Assembly: GCA_014529385.2 (NCBI GenBank)
Contig: CM043967.1
Span: 128,191,182-128,255,181 of the forward strand
DNA: 64,000 nt
Reading direction: 5' to 3'
Origin: Adiantum capillus-veneris
Lineage: Eukaryota; Streptophyta; Polypodiopsida; Polypodiales; Pteridaceae
The notes beneath the pieces were generated by a model. That model had not been told where the DNA came from. It ran no database searches and saw nothing but the letters and a program-made list of their open reading frames with translations. This document shows, piece by piece, positions 1 through 11,472 of the stretch. The translations under genes were made by a program, and so were the position numbers. The stretch's first letter is position 1. The number at the start of each line of letters is the position of its first letter.

Positions 1-540
1 GGAAACAAGCTATAAGTTTTTCCAAATTTAAAGTACTGACCACCATTAGCCAATTGCATGGCCACTTTAAAGTCCCTCCCGCACTCCTCAAAACGGTCGA
101 GGAAAACACCAAACTCCTTGTTCACATCCTCCTTCAAATTCTTCAACTTTGCGTCCAGATCGACAGGAGATACCTCTTTATGAAATCATGCAGAAAACGG
201 GCCCACAGCGTCGGTCACATAAGACTTGGCTCTCCTTCCAAGGCATAGAACCATGTCTTTGCCCTTCCTTGCATCAGTACCGGATCGTTTGCATCTTGCT
301 ATCTTCATTTGGCATATGCAGTAATAACATATACAACACGAAATCAGCCATCCACTCCTCCGGATCTTCATTTTCGGTGAAAAGTGATCCGTAACTATGC
401 GCTTCCATCTCTCCTCTATGGAAATAACTTTCTTTGATAAAAACCAACGAGCAATAATTTTTCCTTAGTGGGGCACCAGAAGATGGAAAGGGGAACACAC
501 CCAGCACACAACACAAAGCCTCCCTACAGCTCAGGGTATC
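1..540 (-). pseudogene. gag-like remnant of a retroelement
   Basis: Read on the minus strand this stretch is open in pieces. Positions about 540-270 give a peptide with an acidic segment (ENEDPEEWMADF) followed by an aromatic/leucine-rich helix. Positions about 371-186 and then 180-1 give a second frame ending in a charged helix (LDAKLKNLKEDVNKEF) that runs off the left edge. The layout (short acidic target segment, helical middle, charged tail) is like the N-terminal part of a retrotransposon gag, but I cannot align it confidently. A TGA at about 184 and a frame change break it. No zinc knuckle is visible in the window. It could also be a fragment of an unrelated plant protein. Confidence 0.3.
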
Positions 541-543
541 CAC

Positions 544-2460
544 AACACCCCTAGTGTCTCAAATAACACCTTCAAACTGGCTAATTTTCACTAATACACC
601 CGCCTTTGCACACAAAACAACAATATCCTACCCTACAAAAACACCACTCAACAACAATGCACCTACACCGCTCAACTCACCCTTTCTGGCCCACTAAACA
701 CCCCGAGTTTGCTCTCTTTGTAACAAGCTCCACAGTGCTGCAGGTATACCCTCCCGCAAGCATTGACAAGCACACAAAGAGCTAGAGAAAAGGAGGGGAA
801 TGGGGAGAAGCAACGCAAAAAAGAGGGGCAAAGTCCTAGTAGTATTTCATAAGGAAATATTACAGCCCAATCTACCGCTCCAATGGCAAGCTTCCAATAC
901 ACATGCTTCAACAACTCTCTCTAGCAAAAAAGCCCATAAATATTCACTTCTATTCCCTTTTATAGGGCTTGGCTAAGGCTAAAAAACAAAAAAAGGAGCT
1001 ATCCTAATTGTGCAATGAACTTTAGCTTCATTTAGAATTTTCTTGCATTGCTACCACTTGTCACATTTGATTTTTTTGGTAACTCTTGCATGGTACACCT
1101 CTCTATCCAATTTGGCCACCCGTTCTCTTTTGCATCTGCCCTTTGGGAGCACCCTTGAACAACTTATTTCTCTCTTTCACTTGGTTAGCTTGTGGTGGGA
1201 TAGGCCCTTTGAGTGGCTTCGGAACTTCTCTCCTTCTCTTTTTCTTGCTCCACTGGCACCACCGTTGGATCCTCCCCTAAAAGAGCAATAACGACATCGC
1301 TCCTGGCACCCTTTGCCTTCAAATTTTGTTGGCGTGTGTGAATCTTACTTGAAGCAAATGTGCGATGCCATGCTAGCACCTGCCATCTGACCGGCCTCCG
1401 CCGGCCATTGTCGCGCCGCCAAAATCGCCGCCCTGTGCAGCGCCCCGAGCGGGCCGCCATAGCCTCACGCACCAGGGAGCTCTCTCTCCTTATCTCTCCT
1501 TAATGGGCTCCATGTTGTAGCTCTTATACCCCACTTGATTGGCACGGGATTGCGCATATGGGCACTTTTCAGTGCCACAAGGTACCTCCCAGCCTCCCCT
1601 TTTGGGATGTCTTCCAAAGCTCCATAAAACTCTCGAAAAAATATATATGATACCTTCTTCCTCATGCTCCTCTGTAGTATTTCCATGTCGGACCTCCAAG
1701 CCGCAAAGCCGGGCCAAAATTTCATTATGTCGAGTTGAAACCCCCCGGCTCTACCTACACTTCAAGATTCCCCAAGCCCCCGAACCGAGGCCGTAAAAAT
1801 GCCAAATTGCATCTGCAATCAATTCCGAGCAAATGCACCCAACTTTTTGACTCCTGTAACTTCCTGCTCCGGGCTGTGTTTGCCAAGCCGTCAAGTCTTG
1901 GTAGCTCCATACACTACATAGCACTCTCTCGAACCTTGTTGAAACCCAAAAAATGCGACATGGGACGACTCCCCATGTGGTCAGGTGGGTAGCAACCTAG
2001 CCCTCGCTAAAACTTCAACGGGCCATAAACTGCAATTTGTAGCTCTGATTTTCAATCTAAAAAGATAGGTAGGCTCTATAAATTGAGCACTACGCGCCTC
2101 TACACTGCCATTCACTTGTGCTACCTATCCCCATCTGCCCTAACCCGACAATAATATGCAATGCACCACACCTTTAAACCTCAATATCTTGGGCTCTCTA
2201 GCTCTGTTTGTTGAGACATCTGAACCTGCTCCGCTCTACATTTCTAGATCCAAAGACTACACCTCGCACTTTCTTCCCTTGTTCCTCGAATTAGCTCCTC
2301 TTGGAGACGTCCTTGGCATGTAAACCGCATCAGCCATACATCTCCACTGCTACCTGTCAGCCCATGACCTTTATAGCTGCTCCAGCCCTTTGCCATGCTT
2401 CTACTAGCCTACACATAGCAGCCCATGCCATCTTTTGCGGTTGACACACTTTGGCTATAC
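544..2460. other. gene-free stretch
   Basis: No convincing coding region on either strand. Short open frames overlap in all phases and show no recognisable motif. The sequence is mixed, with pyrimidine-rich patches near 1100-1250 and a GC-richer patch at about 1370-1460. Likely decayed intergenic or retroelement DNA. Confidence 0.4.
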
Positions 2461-2471
2461 CAACGTATGGA

Positions 2472-2492
2472 AGAGTGTGTGTGTGTGTGTGT
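2472..2492. repeat. GT microsatellite
   Basis: Uninterrupted GT dinucleotide run of about 20 bases. Confidence 0.9.
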
Positions 2493-2756
2493 GGTTGTTT
2501 TTGCAGATCTCGAAGTAAATCTACTGAAATTGGATCTGTCCTTTTAAATTTTTTGTCAAAACTATTTTTCGTTTAGATCTATGTGCCTAAGTATTGTATT
2601 TATGAAAATTTGAATTTCTATTGCATTTGTGTCAATTTGCATTTTTGTAATTTTGAAAATTTGAAATTCCACAATTTTTAGCAATCTTTGAATCAAAGAA
2701 CAAAACAAAAAAAGAAAAAGGGAAAAGGGAAAAAAAAAAAAAAAAGCTAAAATGCC

Positions 2757-2846
2757 GAGACAGTTTTTGAATTGAAAAAAAAATGACCATGGCTAGCCCT
2801 TGAGCGTTTGAAAAAGAAAGGCCCCATTAGCCCCGGCCCCAGTCTT

Positions 2847-2883
<37 letters not shown>

Positions 2884-3060
2884 AAGAGGAGACCTCCATA
2901 GCTTCCTTTCGAGACAGTTTTTGAATTGAAAAAAAAAAATGACCATGGCTAGCCCTTGAGCGTTTGAAAAAGAAAGGCCCCATTAGCCCCGGCCCCAGTC
3001 TTTGATATATATATATATATATATATATAGGAAGAGGAGACCTCCATAGCTTCCTTTCAA
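2757..3060. repeat. two-copy tandem repeat with embedded AT microsatellites
   Basis: Two nearly identical units of about 155 bp (about 2757-2911 and 2912-3058) each start with GAGACAGTTTTTGAATTG, contain an A run, a purine/GC segment and an (AT)n tract (2839-2881 and 3005-3029), and end in a shared segment GGAAGAGGAGACCTCCATAG. The copies differ mostly in AT length. The minus-strand open frame across them is a by-product of the repeat. Confidence 0.85.
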
Positions 3061-3427
3061 GTGAAAGAATAGAGTACCTCATACTATATATATACCTCAA
3101 GTCTAGAGCTCGAAAGGAAGCATGTGGATTTAGGTTTCACCCTTTCCTTCCACTAGCTTCCTTGGACTTTCCCCTTCTTTGCCTACACGCCCAACTAGAA
3201 TTTGACTATTTTGGGGGCCATGAGAGTTTTTGGTAGCCAAATTGTGTTTTGTAAAGCACACCAACTTCCTTTGAATGATACGCTTGATTTGAGCTATCAT
3301 AGGAATTATTCCATCTCACGCACATAAACAAGAGGTAAAAACACAAACAAACAAACAAACAAAACCAAGTAAAATGACCAAAATCTCTAGTGGAGAGACC
3401 TCTTAGAGTACTCATCAATCAACACTT

Positions 3428-6400
3428 TTGGGATACGCGCCTCACATGTATTTGCGCTCTAGAGGAGTGATAGAGTTCGGTCCGTTAAAGAGTGCTTTGA
3501 ATTGCATGAGAACCCATTATCCACCCACGTTAGGTTTTGGACCTTTGGTTGGAACCCAAGGTAGTGCAACTCAAGACCCTCATATCACATCTAGTGACTC
3601 TTCCTTTGACTAGGACATCATGGAGGGATATCCTACACAAAACCCTAAAAGTTTAAGTCAAGACATGCATTCCTTTGCCCCAAGGCACAGGTTTAGCGAC
3701 ATAAAAGAGACCTTTAGTTGAGCCACCCGACCGTTCAGAGCCTTGAAGTGAACAAGGGCAATGGGGAGGTAGATTCGCCTTTCAATTCTCTGTAGACCTT
3801 GTACTCCCTAAGAGTGCCCATGTTGACATGCTACCTACTCCATTCATTAACGACCCTATTGAGCCATCACCCCCTGTGGTTCTCGATGGTAGGAGTCTTG
3901 CCGAATTGCAAGAGATTGAACGATATATGCAAGCAACGAGGGAGAGGATAATTGATAACTTATGAATGATAGAACAAAGTCAATCCATGGAAGCAAAGAC
4001 CCCTATGACATAACCATGCCAGCCGAGAAATCGAGTGCTCCCAAGATAGCAGTCATGGAGGGTCAGGTGATGAGGAGCCATAATCCTTCCACTTCAAGGG
4101 GAACCTCTAGCACGCCAAGCTTAGAGGGGATAATTCTCACACAACTTAATTGAAAGTATGCCCTACAAGTTGAGACGCTGACCGACATGTACACACGCTG
4201 CAGATACCGTGTGGGGTGGTTAGAGGTGGTACAATCCACATTTGGGGCCACAAATTTAGAGAAACATCAACGGATAATCTGTGATTTCATCCATGGTGTC
4301 ATCCAATTAGGGAGGAAATACCAAGGAATTAACATTCCTTCAATGAGTTCTATGAGATTCTTGGGTATGGGAAAGGCCAAACAACCAACCCTATCACAAA
4401 TGGAGACTCCCTCAGTGAGTCCCATTGATCCTTCATATGTTGTTTTGCCTGGAGTCTCAATACCCTCTGAACTCACAAGCAATAGTTTCACACTCCCAAA
4501 TTCAGCTCATCTTTCCCTCGAAGAATCTACGGATATTGTGAATGTCCCACCAAAAAGTACACCTTGGACCTCATTCACAAGTAAAGCACCACTACATAGT
4601 AGCACAATTCCCACAATAATACCTACAAGTGTACATCAATCATATATACCTATGGGTCCTCATACCCATGTAGCTCCCAGACCCTCGATTTTTTTGACAC
4701 CCTACACTCCATAACCACCATATCCGAGTACTCATTCTAGTGGAGCCATACCAACTAGTAATTAAAATGTTATATACTATGTCTTCTATGCCTAGGGCCA
4801 CACATATGGACTTTGGGCCATCACATGGCACAACATCATACCCGGCTTGGGACCTGAGGATCACCCGTATGCCTAACCGAATGCATATCCTCACTATATG
4901 TTCTCACTCTGGTGACTTGGCAACATTCCTTAAGCTATCGGTCGATCTATTGCTAAAAATATACGTAACACGCCGGATGAGAGGTTATAAATAAGGTAGT
5001 ACAAGTGGCCAAGATCACACAAAAATACAGTGGGGACTGGGATTCTAGAAAGCATATTCAGGTATTTGAGCATGCATATGATTCCTTGGAAGAGCACAAT
5101 GAGCTGCATAAATACAAAGCTTTGAGCTTGACTCTAAGTGGGAAGGCAGGGGATTGGTATAGGACCTTAAGGATGGAAGATAAAACGATTTACCGTACTC
5201 TTTACAGATTGTTCCTAAAGGAGTATATACGAGAGGGAGTGATTTGGGGTGTAGCATCTCAGCTCCAAAAAGCCCAATGACTAGAGGACGGGGAGTCACT
5301 GAGAGACTTTATTACTCGCTTGAAGTATTTGCATTCTCATTGTAATCCAAATGAGCATTTCAATAATAACCAATTGGTCGATAGATTCACAGGGGAGTAC
5401 GACATTAGGATATCTATAATGGCCTAGTCTTTAGAGGTATCACCACTTGGGATGTAGTCACCACTAATGCTATCCAATCAGAGGATAATTTAATGGTTCA
5501 AGGAGAAAGAGCGCTTGTTGAGCCTAAATCTACTAGCTTGCAAGCATCATGGCATGAGCCAATGACCATAAAGCCTATTGTTAAAAAGAAAAATATATAT
5601 AAGATAACTTTAGAAGATCTCACTAAGGCCATTCAAGAAAGTCTTAGAGATAATCTTGACTCACAAAACAATCATATGTATCCAACATGGGAACAACAAT
5701 GGTGCTCAATTTTCTTTGGTCCATATATCACTAGTGAATGCCCTACATTTAGAGTAAAATTCAATGGGAGTTTCAATGCACGTGGTAGGTATGGTCACCA
5801 AGCTAAGGATTGTATAGTGTTCAAATGTGTGATGGAAAATAGTTCACCCTTGGACTAAACAGATTCACTCGAGTTCCTACATTGATGCCTACCCCACCTA
5901 TTGTAAAAGTATCACAACACATGATTCCTAGAGCCCAAAATGTTCCTCAAGCTACATCGATACCAGCTTCAGTGCTAGGACTTCAACCCCCACATCCAAG
6001 AGGCACCTATGTGAATCATATGGTTGAGAGCCATCTAGTGCTTGTTTGGAAGGCTGTCAGGAAGATATAGACTCTAATATTGCCTATGGGATGGATTCAT
6101 GATGAGCCGCAATGGACAACCCTTTGAACATAGGAAGAAGATTGGAACTTACCCAAACCCTATAAAGGAGATCGAGTGAGTCAAGCAATTAAGGAGTTTG
6201 GTAGATGAGACCCAAAGGAAGCTAGAAACAACACCTAGAAAGGTCAAAATTATAGACACAATGTTTCCTACACAAAATCAATCTCATAAAGACCATATGC
6301 CAATAGCCATACCTATCATCATCCAAGAAGAAAGTGGCTTTAAGTCATTGTAAAGTGGGTATACTCCCTTCTTGTTGGAGATGTTTACAGACGGATTACC

Positions 6401-6870
6401 TTACCCTATTGAAGAAATGGAGATCCCATCTTCCCCATGTAGGGATTGAAGCCCATAAAAAATTTGTTAAATATTGCCAAATGGATTTCATGGCTTCAGA
6501 AGTTAGAACCATCATGTCTAAACTATATGGAGACCCCAAGATATTTCTAGTTGTTTGAGCTTTCCTCGATGGAGATTTGAACGTTGGGTTGCCACAATTT
6601 TCATTGATAGATAGGTCTAATGAAGTGCCAATAGAGGAGGAAACCTTATATCCACAACCCAACCTAGATAATAACTCTGTTTTTGAAATACCTGTTAACA
6701 AGTTGGGACAGTACTTTAAAGGCGATGAATCCAATGCGACCCTACCAATCTCTACCGAAGGATTAACGATGAAGGAAATCCTTGACGGTGGTGTTGGGAT
6801 TAGTATTGTAACTAAAAATTGTTGGGAATCTAGAGGAGACCTTACCTTAGGACTACAAACATAGTGGTAA
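3428..6870 (+). pseudogene. decayed Ty3/gypsy-like gag region
   Basis: Several short plus-strand frames read as fragments of one ancient gag/pol leader. At 5005-5280 is the best piece, a gag-type helical segment with LTLSGKAGDWYRTL followed by a charged stretch, typical of the central retrotransposon gag domain. At 5493-5858 the peptide ends in GRYGHQAKDCIVF, which looks like the second half of a CCHC zinc knuckle whose first cysteines are lost. At 6577-6864 is an acidic linker-like peptide. Stops and frame changes separate all pieces. No reverse transcriptase is seen before the left LTR of Gypsy-1 at 7142. Flanking LTRs for this older element were not found. Confidence 0.5.
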
Positions 6871-8958
6871 AGATGGACAATGGGACCATTGTTTTAAACC
6901 TATTGGGATGCGAGGTTTCTTTTCATCTCTTTTGTGAACAACTCCTTTCACCTCATGTGTCAAGCCATCACTATGAAAAGAACCAAGTGTTTACCGCACT
7001 GTTTTACCGTGTTTTGTAGACAGAAGGTGCAAATTCAAGTAGAGAAACAAGAGAGAGGAGGGCCAGGGTTTTTTGTGTTTAAAATATTATCGTCACTTTT
7101 TCCGCTATTATTACCACATTTATTATCGCTGTTATTACCGCTGATAGCCGTTTTTTGGCTCTCCATAATTGCCATACTAAGTTACTCCACCCTACCAAAT
7201 AAACCCAAACGCTATGGCTATCCCTGACATTTCACTGTACATAGGCGTGTGTGAGTTAGGGGGCTTTTCCCATATCTTCTTAAAAACCCTCAGCTAGCTA
7301 GTCACTGGGCTAGGTGAGCCAAAAAAAATAAAAAAAATAAAAGTATATTATGGCCTCTTTGTGTGTAAATATTTCATTGTATATATGGCCTAAATATAGG
7401 GATTTTTTATAATTATTTTGGTATTTTATTTAAATATTTCTACTTAGGTGTGTGTTTTATTAAACCTATGTACACCTTCTTTCATCCTCTTACACCATAA
7501 TTATATTTTTTGCCAATATGTACATACTCTAACCTCATATTTTTTCTTTATACAAATCACTCCCACATTTTCACCCTCACCCTCGTGAAAACAAAAAATT
7601 GATTTCTACTCATTGGTTACTTTTATTATATTATTTACTTGCATACCTTTTTCTCTTTCACCCAAAATAATTCAAGGAGGGACCATATCATATGATTCCA
7701 ATATCTTTCCATATCCATAACTCCTCCATATTTTTATTATTATTTTTACTCATTATTCTAACACCATGTGCTCATTGAGCTAAAGTCCATGAATAGTCCA
7801 TACACTAGTCCCACCATGTATATATTTCTTATTTCACCAATAATCCTCCTCCATGCATGGGTCAAGGGAAACTTGAATGCTTTGTATTATAATATGACAA
7901 AGGAGGGGCTCACTCTTGGATGCATTGTACAAATTCAACAAAGGAGGGGGCCACTAAAAGACTTTTGCAGGCATAAAAAACAGGCTTTTTAGTGATAATT
8001 TTGGCACCTATCTCCACTCCGAATTTGGAGCGGTGGTCAAAAGAGAAAATGTAGCCCACGCTTTGCATAATCACCTCAAATTTTTTCATGATTTTTGGAG
8101 CTACCAGCGGTGAGCTATGATTTTTTGAGTGGACCCCAGTCTGCCCACTTTTCTCACAAGTAGCCCATAGTCTTCTCTCACCTCTTTCCACACTTCTACA
8201 CACACACACACACACACACATTTCTCTCAATCCCTCACTCAAACCTGCACCTTCCATGGCTTCTCCCACCCTCTCCACCATTACCCTTCTCTCTCATCCC
8301 TATAGTTCTTTTATGAACCTCTACATACATACACCCTCTCCATGTCTCTCTCTATTGCTTCTATGTTACAATTTCATTTACCTCTCCTAAAATATCTAAA
8401 ATTCAGCATCTTAACCATGATAACTTCTGCAAATTGAGGATTTTTCATCAACAAATCCTCTTTTCATCGTGGTGGTCAACCGTGGCGGCGGCGTAAAGAA
8501 GCGAAGAAGAAGAAGAAGACAAGCGGTCATTTTTTCCACAATCTACACAAGGGTGAGTTCAAGCTTCTTCAAAGCTTCACCATCTCAATGATTCTCTTTT
8601 AATTCACCCCTCTTCCTTCATCAAATCAACTCACTCTACCCATTGTAAATGTAACATTAACTTTCTAGTGATTACTAACGACTAACATACTAACACAAAA
8701 TAGCATTGACCTAACCATAAAAGACACCTCACCTCAAGACATGTATAGTAACTCTCTCTCTCTCTCTCTCTCCTCTCCCCTTCTTTAAAACTTACTTTCA
8801 CCTTATCTACCATCAATAATGCTTTCTTTTGAGCCCACACCCATGACTCAAGCAGACAAAGAAGGCCCGCAATGTTTTGATATTCAAAAAAATCATAATC
8901 CTGATTTGTTAGTTTGTAAATTAAGATTTCCAATAATCTTAATGAGGGGTCTCCAACC

Positions 8959-8966
8959 TATAAATA
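8959..8966 (+). promoter_or_regulatory. LTR TATA box
   Basis: TATAAATA in the context ACCTATAAATAGGCCCC. The same block is present at 18602-18609 in the 3' LTR and in similar form in the two related LTRs (about 42160 plus; about 30010 minus). Conservation across diverged LTRs supports it as the core promoter; transcription would start about 30 bp downstream. Confidence 0.75.
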
Positions 8967-9168
8967 GGCCCCTCTCCTTCTTGTAAAACAACCTCCAACA
9001 TCTCACATAGCACCCCAACACTCTATGCGCGAGGAGAGACTTAGGTGTAGCAACCACTTGTGAGCTTCACTCTTGGTGTGAGAGAAGCTTTCAAGCTACA
9101 CATTGCAAGTGAGAGAGCGTGAGTTTCACAAATCTCAAAACCACTATTGTATATGCTCCTTTATCATC

Positions 9169-9174
9169 AATAAA
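9169..9174 (+). terminator. LTR polyadenylation signal
   Basis: AATAAA about 205 bp after the TATA box, repeated at 18812-18817 in the 3' LTR where it would act. Position relative to the promoter fits an R-region poly(A) signal. Confidence 0.55.
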
Positions 9175-9811
9175 TTGAGGTTTGGTGCATTCAAAGGCGT
9201 GATTCGACGTTCAAATCTTCGTCCTTCCATTTGTGCAATACGGTTTGGTGAATTCAAGGTGACTTGTGTATTTTGAGTTTTTATCAGTTGATCTTGATTT
9301 TAGAAAGTGTTTTAGTGTGTTTTTCATTGCCAGTTTTGTGTCCATTGTAAGAGGGTATTGTGGTGAGAGGTCTCCCACACCCTAAGACAGTGTGTGTGTG
9401 TTTTGGCAATGTTTAGCAATCACTAAGCATTGAGTGAGTTTTTATACAAGTTCTACAATAGCATCATAACGAACCATCTCCATTTGCAAGTCACAAATAA
9501 GGTATTACGCAAGATCCTTTTCTCTCTCTCTTCCCTTTGCTCTAGCTCTCTCTGGTCCAGTTTGTGTGTGTCTTGGTGTGAGGTTGTTTGTGTGTGTTGT
9601 GTGGTGCATCTTCTTGGTTGTGCCAAAATCTCTCTTGCGTCCTAGTTCGCATACCATAACTAGGTGGTGCCCCTATCTTGTTTGGGTTTGGCTGTGGGTT
9701 TGTTGTTGTGTTGTGCTTGTGGTTGCCCCATCCCCAATTGAGCAGCACGGGAGCCTTGAGGGGTGTTTAGAGGACGCCTCTCTTGTTGCCCGCCTCGGAC
9801 CGCCTCAATTT

Positions 9812-9827
9812 TGGTGCCCCCACTGAG
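9812..9827 (+). other. putative primer-binding site
   Basis: TGGTGCCCCCACTGAG lies four bases after the LTR end and starts with the TGG expected to pair with a tRNA CCA tail. The same bases follow the LTR at 42964. I cannot assign the tRNA by eye. Confidence 0.6.
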
Positions 9828-9885
9828 AACAGGCTTGTGTATCTTTTTGTGTAGGTTCAACCTTTAGCATAGTCAAGTAGGTTGC

Positions 9886-10098
9886 ATGAATCACGAGAAT
9901 TTGTATGATCCTTTCATTCCCATTGCAAGGCAAAAGGTACACATAATTGTTAGTACTAAGTTGCAATTTCAGCGAGTAATTCGTAGGATTTTAGGTCCTC
10001 TTAGGTTGGCCGAGATAAACGCTTCAGTAAACCCTTTTATTTTTCCTCTGATTAGGTACGACCTTAGTTTGGACGTCTATATTTTTGTTTTGTTTTGA
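9886..10098 (+). CDS. accessory ORF A1 of Gypsy-1
   Basis: A 70-residue ORF with an ATG start, the first after the PBS. It is paralogous to ORF A2 just downstream: both have a basic FQ-R/H core, a G-x-x-R-x-x-E-I-x-A-S-x-N-P motif, then PLI-x-Y and a hydrophobic IFVLF or IFILF end. The same ORF sits at 43039-43233 in Gypsy-3, where a Tyr codon became TAA and removes the last residues. Retention in two copies and duplication inside one element argue for real coding. Function unknown; no match to gag, pol or env that I recognise. The hydrophobic end is too short to claim a membrane helix. Confidence 0.6.
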   Translation: MNHENLYDPFIPIARQKVHIIVSTKLQFQRVIRRILGPLRLAEINASVNPFIFPLIRYDLSLDVYIFVLF

Positions 10099-10119
10099 GT
10101 ATTAGGTCATGCATAGACC

Positions 10120-10338
10120 ATGGATAATGGTCCAGGAATAGAGGTTTTCCCCTTCCATTTCACTCCACACATTAGAATAAACATTGCAATTAGTAGAAAA
10201 ATCCATTTTCAACAACGTATGGTATTCATGTTTGGTGCCCAAAGAGCAGGAGAAATTCTTGCATCACCAAACCCTGTCATTCTACCTCTCATCAACTACC
10301 ACACTTCTTTTGATGTACATGTGTTCATTTTATTTTAA
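10120..10338 (+). CDS. accessory ORF A2, paralogue of A1
   Basis: A 72-residue ORF with an ATG start, 21 bp after the A1 stop. It aligns with A1 over its whole length: basic FQ core, F-G-A-Q-R-A-G-E-I-L-A-S-P-N-P in place of L-G-P-L-R-L-A-E-I-N-A-S-V-N-P, then PLINY and an IFILF end. The copy at 43273-43491 is intact and differs by a few residues. Equal length and collinear motifs mean a tandem duplication. Role unknown; it could be a small RNA-binding or regulatory protein of the element, or exons spliced to later ORFs. Confidence 0.6.
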   Translation: MDNGPGIEVFPFHFTPHIRINIAISRKIHFQQRMVFMFGAQRAGEILASPNPVILPLINYHTSFDVHVFILF

Positions 10339-10444
10339 AATGAAGTGCAGCCCGGCAAAGTAGTGTGTATGTTTGTTTTTTCTTTGTCCAAGTTGTTACA
10401 AGAAACAAAAAAACGATCATTTATTCTAACTGGGAATGTGTGTG

Positions 10445-10844
10445 CAGTGAAAGTTCAATCCTTAGAGATCTAGCTCTATTACCAATTGAGTTGTAGGAGC
10501 AAGTAGTAAGGCGTCTCCCTCATAACAAGAGGGTGGTGAAGTTAAGACGGAAGGTCCTACGCGTGGATTCCATTTTCCTCTTGTTGTTGGGCACTAAGGA
10601 AGACCGCGCATTCATCCAACTAGTGTGTGCCCTAAGATTGGTAAATAGAGTGAAATTTGGCGTTTGGCGAGTGCATTTCACCATTGAGGAAGACTCTTCA
10701 GGAAACTTGCGGCCAGAGTTCATGCTTCATAGACTCACATTTGGTGAATTTTTCCCTCATTTGCGTCTTATTAATAGTCTTCCTTTCGCTTTCAACAAAG
10801 GAGATAGGGAGCTATTCAGAGCTTGTCTTATTAAGAGAGCATAG
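10445..10844 (+). pseudogene. accessory ORF B1, broken by one TAG
   Basis: Open frame of about 115 codons homologous to B2 downstream. Shared landmarks in order are VRRLPH, a hydrophobic FL-L core, D-x-x-F-I-Q-x-x-C-A-L, V-x-x-x-x-W-x-V, then L-x-F-x-E-F-x-P and LINSLPF near the C-terminus. An in-frame TAG at about 10491 sits where the paralogue has a coding position; CAG would restore it. The frame has no ATG near its start, but TGTGTGCAG lies just upstream (about 10440-10448) and looks like a splice acceptor, so the ORF may be reached by splicing. It is absent from Gypsy-3. Confidence 0.5.
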
Positions 10845-10964
10845 AGAAGATTGCAAATTTGTATAAATTCTCATCCTTCTCTACTTTCTATGACACTTTG
10901 TTCATAGAGACATTGTAAATCTCTTTATGCTTTTGAATGATTTAACCATAATCCTAAGGAGTTT

Positions 10965-11423
10965 TTGTCCAGGAATTTTGTAGCACAAGTGGAGTCTTTA
11001 AATCTTGCAAACTTGATTGGAATTGATGAGGATGTTCTTTATGAAATTGTGAGAAGGTTGCCTCACTCCGACTGTGTGGAACTCGAAGGAAAGGAGCTCC
11101 TAGTCAATTGCTACTTTCTCACGGCCTTCGACGAGCATGAAGATCTAGTTTTTATACAAACCGCTTGTGCATTGGGAATTGTAGAGCAAGTGCAATTTAT
11201 CACTTGGGACGTGGTTGCTCTTTTGGATCCAGAAAATGAAGTTCTAGAGATTTCTGTTTATCGCCTTAGCTTTGAAGAATTTCAACCCTTCTTAGAGCTC
11301 ATCAATAGTCTACCCTTTTGTTTTGATCAAACAAATCGAGACCTTATTGAAGCTTGGATAGCTGAAGAAGAAAACCTAGAGTGGTATTTTCTCACTTCTT
11401 CATTTGCAGGCGAGTGGTTCTAG
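10965..11423 (+). CDS. accessory ORF B2, paralogue of B1
   Basis: Open frame of about 150 codons with no methionine anywhere in it, so a plain AUG start is impossible. A CAG acceptor-like site (TTTTTGTCCAG, about 10963-10973) marks its beginning. The product is acidic, with VRRLPH near residue 30, DLVFIQTACALG in the middle, YRLSFEEFQPFLELINSLPF towards the end, and an acidic C-terminal tail. All these landmarks recur in B1. It ends 50 bp before gag. Not recognised as any known family. The paired duplication (A1/A2, B1/B2) suggests these are real proteins of the element rather than chance frames. Confidence 0.5.
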   Translation: MSRNFVAQVESLNLANLIGIDEDVLYEIVRRLPHSDCVELEGKELLVNCYFLTAFDEHEDLVFIQTACALGIVEQVQFITWDVVALLDPENEVLEISVYRLSFEEFQPFLELINSLPFCFDQTNRDLIEAWIAEEENLEWYFLTSSFAGEWF

Positions 11424-11472
11424 ATCTCTATTGTATCCCTTATTGTAACTCGTGTTGTAATCTTTCATAATA

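Larger units (their letters stand above)
7142..9807 (+). repeat. Gypsy-1 5' LTR
   Basis: Begins TGATAGCCGTTTTTTGGC and ends GACCGCCTCA, immediately before the PBS. It matches 16779-19449 almost base for base, with small differences such as a longer poly-A tract near 16965. It holds a TATA box at 8959, an AATAAA at 9169, a CA microsatellite near 8201-8220 and a TC run near 8752-8772. Its final 200 bp (the CAATTGAGCAGCACGGGAGC block) are also conserved in the LTRs at 29173-31760 (minus) and 40830-42963 (plus). There is no credible gene inside. Confidence 0.95.

Noticed and set aside
2747-3100. 117-residue minus-strand ORF with repeated YIYIYIYQRLGPGLMGPF
   Set aside because: It is a translation of two tandem repeats with AT microsatellites; the repeat explains the frame.
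7910-8281. 123-residue minus-strand ORF, also at 17553-17858
   Set aside because: Found in both Gypsy-1 LTRs because they are copies; it includes a CA microsatellite and has no counterpart in diverged LTRs.
9542-9860. ORFs near the LTR end on both strands
   Set aside because: They are GT-rich LTR sequence; recurrence at 19208, 29200 and 42800 reflects LTR conservation, not coding.
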